Origin: CAYMLL01 sp964390645
GTDB lineage: Bacteria > Planctomycetota > UBA8108
Reading direction: 5' to 3'
DNA: 10,681 nucleotides
NCBI GenBank assembly: GCA_964390645.1
Contig: CAYMLL010000270.1
Coordinates: 1 to 10,681, forward strand
The notes below the pieces were generated by a model, which was given only the letters and a program-made list of their open reading frames with translations, made no database searches and was not told where the DNA came from. Positions 5,618 to 10,681 of the stretch are shown in pieces (position 1 is the first letter of the stretch; each line of letters opens with the position of its first letter). Both the position numbers and the translations under genes were made by a program.

Positions 5618-6235
5618 TCACATTCCGCCGTACTCGACGAAATATCCCGTGGAACCTTTCTTGTCGATCGGTTGATCGTTCCATGTCCCGGGAACATCAC
5701 CGGGCCTCAGGTAGTGGTTCCATTGCAGGTAGCTCTCGACTCCGCCACTGTCGTTCGGTTCACCGGGCCTCCAGCTCGCAGGTCCGTGAGCCGTGTCGTC
5801 CTTGAAGAACAGCTTTCCCTTGCCCCCGTCCTCTTTCGCCTCCGGACCCGTGACCCAGCGCCACTCGTCATCGACGCTGGCGTCGGAACCGCCCCGCCAG
5901 ACATCGGTGTGCACGTCGGGAGGATCGGCGTAGTGCTTCACGAGCAGCTCCTGCTCGTGCTTCTCCGTCAGGGTCGCGAGGTATCCGTTCGATTGCGTGC
6001 CATCTTTCAGGGTCAAACGTCGCGATGCGGCACTTTGCTTGGCCTCGGTCCAGGTGAGCTCTTTTTCGCCGACAAACTCGTAGTAGTGGCCATTCTCCTG
6101 GTTGTAGATGGCCGACGACTCGGAGCCGCTGCCATCGATGAGAACCTTGCCGTCTCGACCGGCGCAGCTCACGACACCGATCGCACACCCGGTCGCGACC
6201 AGAACCCCTGAAACCTCGATGACCGAGATCTTCAT
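5618..6235 (-). CDS. C-type lectin-like domain lipoprotein with intact mannose-type Ca site
   Basis: This 205-residue protein has a short basic N-terminus, a hydrophobic stretch and two lipobox-like cysteines, C24 (VVSC-AG, preferred) and C17 (ATGC), suggesting lipidation and attachment to a membrane facing the periplasm or exterior. A Glu at residue 7 inside the hydrophobic stretch is unusual. A C-type lectin fold follows (about 43-203): HYYEFVGEKELTWTEAKQSA (50-69, first strand and helix), GYLATLTEKHEQELL (84-98, YLAT/helix 2), WRGGSDASVDDEWRWVTG (113-130), EPN (159-161), E167, WND (185-187) and a last strand GYFVEYGG. E159, N161, E167, N186 and D187 match the five Ca/sugar ligands of mannose-type C-type lectins, and the EPN-to-Glu spacing of eight equals that in mannose-binding protein. 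No cysteine follows residue 24, so the fold lacks the usual disulfides, as in many bacterial members. Binding of mannose-like sugars is inferred. The start at 6235 is chosen by AAGGAG eight bases upstream. Confidence 0.85.
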   Translation of the reverse strand: MKISVIEVSGVLVATGCAIGVVSCAGRDGKVLIDGSGSESSAIYNQENGHYYEFVGEKELTWTEAKQSAASRRLTLKDGTQSNGYLATLTEKHEQELLVKHYADPPDVHTDVWRGGSDASVDDEWRWVTGPEAKEDGGKGKLFFKDDTAHGPASWRPGEPNDSGGVESYLQWNHYLRPGDVPGTWNDQPIDKKGSTGYFVEYGGM

Positions 6236-6243
6236 GGATACCA

Positions 6244-6249
6244 CTCCTT
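6244..6249 (-). promoter_or_regulatory. Ribosome binding site deciding the lectin start
   Basis: On the minus strand AAGGAG lies eight bases before the ATG at 6235-6233. The frame is open upstream to an ATG at 6310, but that version would place a polar 25-residue stretch before the hydrophobic leader. Confidence 0.7.
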
Positions 6250-6337
6250 CAGGTGAGACCTTCGACGGAGACAACGACACGTCGTCGCGGAACCGGGTTA
6301 CACGACCCACAACCCGCGCGATATTCTACCCGATCCG

Positions 6338-6359
6338 TGGCCGTTCCTCTGCACGGCCA
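6338..6359 (-). terminator. 7-bp perfect hairpin downstream of the symporter gene
   Basis: TGGCCGT (6338-6344) and ACGGCCA (6353-6359) form a perfect stem around an eight-base loop, about 52 bases past the symporter stop and upstream of the lectin gene. It is not followed by a T-run on the minus strand, where TAGAATATCG occurs soon after and could instead be part of a lectin promoter. Terminator function is tentative. Confidence 0.35.
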
Positions 6360-6411
6360 TCATTGCGGACGCTCAACGGGACGGATAGTCGGCTGTCCGG
6401 ACGAGGCGTGT

Positions 6412-7995
6412 TCATGACTCCGCCTCCATGACCCGCTTGCCCGAAAGAACCTCGTAGAACGCCTCCTCGCCCTCGGGACTCGGTCTCGTCATGGCGGAGA
6501 ACAAGGGGACGGCGATCAGGGGCAAGATCGTCGTCAGATACGAGGGGTCCAGCCCCTTGCCCGAACCCAGGAAATCCTTGAAGAAGAAGTACACGGCGCG
6601 CGTGACGGCGGAGGAGCCCTCGGGAGCGGCGTAGTCGACCCACTCGGCCCAGCGTATGACGCCGTACCAGATGACACCACCCGCGTAACCGACAAGCATG
6701 CCCCGGTAGGCGCCGGCCTCGGTGGTCTTCCTGTAGTAGATGACGTATCCGATCGCGATGGCAGGCGGCACGACCACCGCAAAACCGAACAGGAGGATAT
6801 CGAGGATGGTGACCGGGGAATCGGCGATGGACCACAGGTACGCCAGGATCGCGGCGAACGCTCCGTATATGACCGTGGTGATCCGGTACGCTCGAAGATT
6901 CTGAGCGGAAGAGAAGCCCTTGGTGAAAGGAAGCCAGTCGCGTACGAACAGGGTCGAGCTGGAGAGCAGGATGGGGCCGCCGGAGGAGATCACGGCTGCC
7001 AGGATCGCGGCGAGGGCCAGACCGCCGACCCAGACGTTGATCTCGGTGGGCAGAGTCGTGAGGTTCTTGTATCCCCCGAGGCCCGAGTCCAGCCCCCTCG
7101 CCGCGAGCGTCTCCAGTCCCACCAGCCCGGCGAGCAGAGGCATGACCGAAGCGATGAGGCCTGCGAGGAGGAAGGCCGGCAGGATGGCCTTCTCCGAGCG
7201 CGCCGAGGTCGCGAAGTTGGTGTAAATCGAGGCGGCGGGAGTGTGAATGGCGGTGGAGAAGACGAGGCCGAACACCGCGAACCCGGAAGCCCCGGTGAAG
7301 CTCCACCACGCCGGGCCATCTCTTCCGCCCTCGGCAAGGTGCGTGTCTATCCGCTCCTTGATCACTTCCCACCCACCGAGGTGCCCGATACCGAGGTACC
7401 CCACCAGGCCGAGCCCCACGAGTATGGTCACGCAGTGGATGAGATTCGTGACGGCCGATCCCCAGAGACCTCCCGCCGAGATGTAGCTGACGAGAACGGC
7501 GGCAGCGATGGCCACGGTGATGTACATGGGCATCCCCGTCACCGCCGTGAGAATGATGCCGATCACGTACGCTTCGATGACGTTGACGATGAGATACTCG
7601 GTCTGGACGCAGAGGCTGGTGAGCACTTGACAGCGTTTCGAGCCGAAACGGAGGGTGAAGATCTCACCCACGGTCTGGAGCTTCAGACGCCGGTAGGCGA
7701 CGGCGAAGAGGCCACCCACCAGCGCCATGGCGAGAAAGGTGCTGATCGCGTACCACCACATGTTCCACACGCCCCCGCCAGGATCGCCGTTCATCACGTT
7801 CCCGGCGACTCCGTAGGTTCCCGCACCGCCGATTCGCGTTCCGGCGATGCCGACGGCGACCATCAGCAGGCTCATTCCCCCTCCGGCGACCGCCCAATCA
7901 CGTGAGCTTCGCGTTCGGCGGGACAGCGCCATGCCCACGGCGGTGACGAGGGTGAGGTAGACGACGATGACAACGATGGGGATCCAGTAGTCCAT
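6412..7995 (-). CDS. Sodium:solute symporter, SSS family
   Basis: This 527-residue, strongly hydrophobic protein has roughly thirteen membrane segments, the usual number and length for SSS (PutP/SGLT-type) transporters. TM1 is at 5-23, followed by a short RRTRSSRDW loop, then TM2 with GGAGTYGVAG (56-65). The family signature around TM5 appears as YISAGGLWGSAVTNLIHCVTI (171-191). The Na2-site region of TM8 is AAVISSGGPILLSSSTLFVRDWL (333-355), where Ser337-Ser338 and Ser345-347 correspond to the Ser/Thr sodium ligands and RDW to the usual (S/T)xDxY-like end. It imports a small solute, commonly a carboxylate, amino acid, sugar or vitamin, with Na+; the substrate cannot be read from sequence. 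The gene follows a dehydrogenase and an acyl-CoA ligase on the same strand, so a carboxylic acid is a reasonable guess. The start at 7995 has only a weak, distant purine run (AGGGA about 13 bases away), but the first residues already form TM1 and no better start is seen. Confidence 0.92.
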   Translation of the reverse strand: MDYWIPIVVIVVYLTLVTAVGMALSRRTRSSRDWAVAGGGMSLLMVAVGIAGTRIGGAGTYGVAGNVMNGDPGGGVWNMWWYAISTFLAMALVGGLFAVAYRRLKLQTVGEIFTLRFGSKRCQVLTSLCVQTEYLIVNVIEAYVIGIILTAVTGMPMYITVAIAAAVLVSYISAGGLWGSAVTNLIHCVTILVGLGLVGYLGIGHLGGWEVIKERIDTHLAEGGRDGPAWWSFTGASGFAVFGLVFSTAIHTPAASIYTNFATSARSEKAILPAFLLAGLIASVMPLLAGLVGLETLAARGLDSGLGGYKNLTTLPTEINVWVGGLALAAILAAVISSGGPILLSSSTLFVRDWLPFTKGFSSAQNLRAYRITTVIYGAFAAILAYLWSIADSPVTILDILLFGFAVVVPPAIAIGYVIYYRKTTEAGAYRGMLVGYAGGVIWYGVIRWAEWVDYAAPEGSSAVTRAVYFFFKDFLGSGKGLDPSYLTTILPLIAVPLFSAMTRPSPEGEEAFYEVLSGKRVMEAES

Positions 7996-8262
7996 GCTTG
8001 CTCGAGTCCCTGTCGTCCGTGGATCGGAAGTCTCGCCCCGGGCCCCTGCGGGATGCGAGCCCCTCGACGCCGATCACCGGAGCTCTCGGCGCGCGATCCG
8101 AGCTTCTGCGGCCCCCGAGGCAACGCGGAGCGATCCCAGCATCGTTGCTTGTCGATCTCCGGTCAACACCTTGGCGCTGGAGCGACCGGCGATGTGCTCA
8201 CCGCGGGCGTGGGCGAGACAGAGGAAGGGGTTCGGATGCGCGATCCGGTGATGAATCGGCCG
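7996..8262. other. 267-bp spacer between dehydrogenase and symporter genes
   Basis: No gene is recognisable. A palindrome CGGAT-GCGCG-ATCCG (8233-8247), 15 bases past the dehydrogenase stop, could be a weak terminator. On the minus strand TTGACC (complement at about 8160-8165) could be a -35 element for the symporter, but the hexamer 17 bases on, GATGCT, is a poor -10 match. The spacer length argues for a separate symporter promoter. Confidence 0.35.
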
Positions 8263-9174
8263 TCAATCCAGCTTCGTCGGCACTCCCTGCTCCTTGACCC
8301 GCTCGTCATGCTCCCGCTTGGCGTCCAGGAGCGCGGGCATGACCCGGTCCAGGTCCTCGAGCGTCCAGAAGCGATCGCAAGAGAAGGAGCGAACCACGGC
8401 GGGCTGCTGCATGATGCCCACCCAACCCTGCATCACGTCGATGATCTGACCCGTCGTCTCCTGACCTGCCGCGGAAGCGAGCCAGGTGACGACCGGCGCG
8501 ATCTGTGCGGGGCTCTGGGTCGGGTCCTCGAGGTCTGTCTTCAGCCCCCGGGCCTCCCGCAAGTGGATGGTCATTCGGGTCGAGGCGCCCGGGGAAATGG
8601 TGTTGACCGTGGCGCCGTACTTGGCCAGCTCCAGGGCAAGGACCCGGCTGAAGCCGGCGATCCCGGTCTTGGCCGCGCCGTAGTTGCTCTGGCCGAAGTT
8701 GCCGTAGAGACCCGATACGGACGAGAAGTTGATGATCCGGCAGTCGGGCCGGTTGGTGTCGCGAATGTAGCGTGCAAAGGGACGCGAGCAGCAGTAGTGC
8801 CCCTTGAGGTGCACGGCGATCACCGCATCCCACTCCGCCTCTTCCATGTTGAAGATGGTGCGGTCACGGAGGATCCCCGCATTGTTCACCAGGATGTCGA
8901 GAGCCCCGAAGCTGTCGATGGCGGTCTGGAAGATCGCCCGGCCGCCCTCGACGGTGGCGACCGTTTCGTAGTTGGCCGCGGCCTCGCCCCCGGCGGACCG
9001 GATCTCGTCCACCACCTCGTCCGCAACCCTGGAGCTGTCCGTACCATCAGCCGCGCCGCCAAGATCATTCACCACCACCCTGGCGCCTTCCTTCGCGAAC
9101 ATCAGGGCAATTCCCCGGCCGATGCCCCGACCGGCGCCCGTAACGGCGGCGACCTTTCCGTCCAGTGTTCCCAT
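8263..9174 (-). CDS. Short-chain dehydrogenase, peroxisomal MFE-2/HSD17B4-like (3-hydroxyacyl-CoA dehydrogenase type)
   Basis: This 303-residue classical SDR probably oxidises a 3-hydroxyacyl-CoA (or hydroxysteroid-type) substrate with NAD+. Visible are the cofactor motif TGAGRGIG (12-19), an NDLGG after the second strand (36-40; the Asp favours NAD+ over NADP+), NNAGILRDR (97-105), the catalytic S152-Y165-K169 set (SSVSGLYGNFGQSNYGAAK) and NTISPGASTRMT (191-202). The combination VVVNDLGG, NNAGILRDR, VHLKG and SGLYGNFGQSNY is that of the dehydrogenase part of multifunctional enzyme type 2 and its bacterial relatives, not generic FabG. His122 in VHLKG takes the place of the usual tetrad Asn, as in MFE-2. 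A 50-residue tail after the core (WVGIMQQ onward) is normal for this subgroup; no hydratase or SCP2 domain is fused. The start is supported by GGGAGGAG at 9182-9189. It sits 209 bp downstream of an acyl-CoA synthetase, fitting a beta-oxidation-like pathway. Confidence 0.9.
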   Translation of the reverse strand: MGTLDGKVAAVTGAGRGIGRGIALMFAKEGARVVVNDLGGAADGTDSSRVADEVVDEIRSAGGEAAANYETVATVEGGRAIFQTAIDSFGALDILVNNAGILRDRTIFNMEEAEWDAVIAVHLKGHYCCSRPFARYIRDTNRPDCRIINFSSVSGLYGNFGQSNYGAAKTGIAGFSRVLALELAKYGATVNTISPGASTRMTIHLREARGLKTDLEDPTQSPAQIAPVVTWLASAAGQETTGQIIDVMQGWVGIMQQPAVVRSFSCDRFWTLEDLDRVMPALLDAKREHDERVKEQGVPTKLD

Positions 9175-9181
9175 CGGTCAG

Positions 9182-9203
9182 CTCCTCCCGACATGAAGAT
9201 GTC
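9182..9203 (-). promoter_or_regulatory. Strong Shine-Dalgarno directly preceded by a small hairpin
   Basis: On the minus strand GGGAGGAG (9189-9182) lies seven bases before the dehydrogenase ATG at 9174. Immediately upstream, GACAT-CTTC-ATGTC (9203-9190) can form a five-pair stem with a four-base loop that ends exactly where the Shine-Dalgarno begins. The binding site itself is unpaired in this fold, so the hairpin might aid accessibility or stability; chance is also possible. Confidence 0.4.
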
Positions 9204-9383
9204 TCTTGTCGACAGCTTACCGCCAAGTCGACCCGAAGCCAAGTCACCCAGGAGTCGGAGCGCGCGACGACGCCGTTCGCTCTCGGGACAAGCGTCGGCT
9301 TCGCATGGCGACGTGCCCGAGCACTACCCCGAACGGACTCGGAGCCGGCCCGCGTAACCACCCGCGAGGGTGACGATAGCCCC

Positions 9384-10681
9384 CTACGAGACGTCCCGAC
9401 CTCGCCCCTGCCAGTACTTCTCGCGCAGCACGCGCTTCAGGACTTTCCCGCTCGCGTTGCGTGGGAGCTCATCGATGAACTCGACGGACGTCGGGCACTT
9501 GAAATGCGCAATTCGCCGGCGACAGGTCTCGATGATGGACTCCTCGGTCGCCTCCGCGCCGTCCTTCAACGCCACCAGCGCCTTGATCGTCTCGCCCCAC
9601 CTCTCACTCGGCACACCGATGACCGCACAGTCGGCGACCGCCTCGTGACCGAAGATGCAGTTCTCGACTTCCCGCGGATACACGTTCTCTCCGCCGGAGA
9701 TGATCATGTCCTTCACACGGTCCTCGATGTAGAGGAACCCTTCCTCGTCCATCTTTCCCGCGTCGCCTGTATGCATCCACCCCCCGCGCAGGGTCTCCTC
9801 GCTGACCTCGGGAAGATTCCAGTAGCCGCGCATCAGCTGGGGCCCCTTGCCACAGATCTCTCCCACCTGGCCCCTGGGCACCTCGTTGCCCTCCTCGTCG
9901 ATGATCTTCACCTCGGTCGCAAGGATGGGACGACCCGCCGACAGCAACAAGCCGAGCTCCCCCGCGAGCGCCCGCTCGTGCTCTTCATGCGTCATGTGAG
10001 TCAGCACGGCCGTGGTCTCGGTCATCCCGTAGCCCTGGTAGAACTCGCACCTGAACACCTCGAGCGCTGTGCGCAGGGTTTCCAGCGCGATGGGCGAAGC
10101 GCCGTACGAGATGCTTCGAAGGCTGTCGTAGCTCCGCTGCGCCACGTCGGGGACGTTGACGAGACAGGACTGGATCATCGCCGGAACCAGCGTCACATGC
10201 GCGATGTCGTCTTCGGACAGCGCACGCACGACCTCGACCGGATCGAAGTCCTCCATGATCTGCAGCGCGCCGCGAGACGACACGGTCGACACTGCCGTCG
10301 TCGCCCCGGCAGCGTGGTACATCGGCGCGACGATCAGGCTGTACTCTCCGGGGTCGCGCCGGCGGCGGTATTGAAGCTGGTGCAGATGCGTGGTGACCGC
10401 ACCGTGCGTCAGGACTGCCCCCTTCGGAAGGCCGGTCGTGCCGCTGGTGTACATCTGATACAGGTCGTCCCCGGGCAAGACCTCGCGCGACGGCGAAGTG
10501 TCCTCCTGGGCCTCGATCCACGGGTAGAAGGCCTCGAATCCCTCCGCCGGCTCTCGACCGACGACGATGAACCGCTCGACGGTCTCGAGGTCATCGCGAA
10601 TCGTGTTGACCGCATCGACGTAGTCCGAGCTGACCACCAGGACCCTCGCCTTCGCATCGTTGATGATATAGGTCCACTCCG
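9384..10681 (-). CDS. AMP-forming acyl-CoA synthetase (fatty-acid-CoA ligase type), N-terminus cut by window edge
   Basis: The minus-strand frame is open to the right edge: codons before the GTG at 10637 read EWTYIINDAKARVLV, which is conserved family sequence, so that GTG is internal and roughly 100 residues are missing. The enzyme activates a carboxylic acid with ATP through an acyl-adenylate and transfers it to CoA. Motifs in order (numbered from 10637): P-loop YTSGTTGLPKGAVLTHG (63-79), APMYHAAG (104-111), YQGYGMTETT (200-209, A5), HTGDAGKMDEEGFLYIEDR (289-307, A7/A8 with Asp292 and Arg307), MIISGGENVYPREVE (311-325), and LPRNASGKVLKR (391-402) with the catalytic Lys398. All key residues are present. 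A CoA ligase fits better than a peptide-synthetase domain because no carrier domain follows and the neighbour is a hydroxyacyl-CoA-type dehydrogenase. Chain length or ring substrate cannot be read. A weak CACCC-TCGC-GGGTG hairpin (9359-9372) lies 11 bases past the stop. Confidence 0.93.
   Translation of the reverse strand, partial: EWTYIINDAKARVLVVSSDYVDAVNTIRDDLETVERFIVVGREPAEGFEAFYPWIEAQEDTSPSREVLPGDDLYQMYTSGTTGLPKGAVLTHGAVTTHLHQLQYRRRRDPGEYSLIVAPMYHAAGATTAVSTVSSRGALQIMEDFDPVEVVRALSEDDIAHVTLVPAMIQSCLVNVPDVAQRSYDSLRSISYGASPIALETLRTALEVFRCEFYQGYGMTETTAVLTHMTHEEHERALAGELGLLLSAGRPILATEVKIIDEEGNEVPRGQVGEICGKGPQLMRGYWNLPEVSEETLRGGWMHTGDAGKMDEEGFLYIEDRVKDMIISGGENVYPREVENCIFGHEAVADCAVIGVPSERWGETIKALVALKDGAEATEESIIETCRRRIAHFKCPTSVEFIDELPRNASGKVLKRVLREKYWQGRGRDVS

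Noticed and set aside
4452..5675. 407-codon plus-strand open frame over the LolA-like gene
   Set aside because: The minus-strand gene has a signal peptide, a well-placed ribosome site and coherent family pattern; the plus-strand product has none of these.
8053..9357. 434-codon plus-strand open frame over the dehydrogenase gene
   Set aside because: It is the antisense shadow of an unmistakable SDR with intact catalytic motifs, and its own translation resembles no family.

Overview
The window is GC-rich bacterial DNA with long, mostly uncoupled intergenic gaps. It carries three hallmarks I associate with Planctomycetota or similar uncultured Gram-negative lineages: a large secreted multi-module protein ending in a paired dockerin-like calcium repeat, an FG-GAP/VCBS beta-propeller protein, and a C-type lectin-like lipoprotein. 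The phylum call is an inference from protein style, not from a marker gene. I see no rRNA, tRNA, CRISPR array, transposase, integrase or phage gene.

Layout. Bases 1-2502 (+) are the 3' part of a giant exported protein made of repeated concanavalin-like modules with a C-terminal Ca-binding tail; its start lies left of the window. It is followed by a decayed, internally deleted copy of its own 3' end (about 2525-2834), then a perfect 8-bp stem-loop, then a secreted seven-bladed propeller protein (3231-4397, +). A convergent junction follows. All remaining genes are on the minus strand: a LolA-like periplasmic protein (4674-5429), a C-type lectin lipoprotein (5618-6235), a sodium:solute symporter of the SSS family (6412-7995), a short-chain dehydrogenase of the peroxisomal multifunctional enzyme 2 type (8263-9174), and an AMP-forming acyl-CoA synthetase cut by the right edge (9384-10681).

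Functionally the window splits in two. The left half (1-6235) encodes four consecutive exported proteins, three of which carry recognisable calcium-binding motifs, and looks like a cell-surface or extracellular adhesion/carbohydrate-binding neighbourhood. The right half (6412-10681) looks like uptake, CoA activation and (3-hydroxyacyl-CoA) dehydrogenation of a carboxylic acid, i.e. a fragment of a fatty-acid, sterol or terpenoid catabolic locus. Spacers of about 175-270 bp between the minus-strand genes, with hairpins in most of them, argue against one tight operon.

I did not find a clear undescribed defence or mobile system. The items most worth a second look are the eroded tandem 3' end with a 141-bp in-frame deletion bounded by a 9-bp direct repeat, the 550-residue higher-order repeat and apparent domain-within-domain insertion in the giant protein, and the lectin with an intact mannose-type Ca site but no cysteines in its fold.
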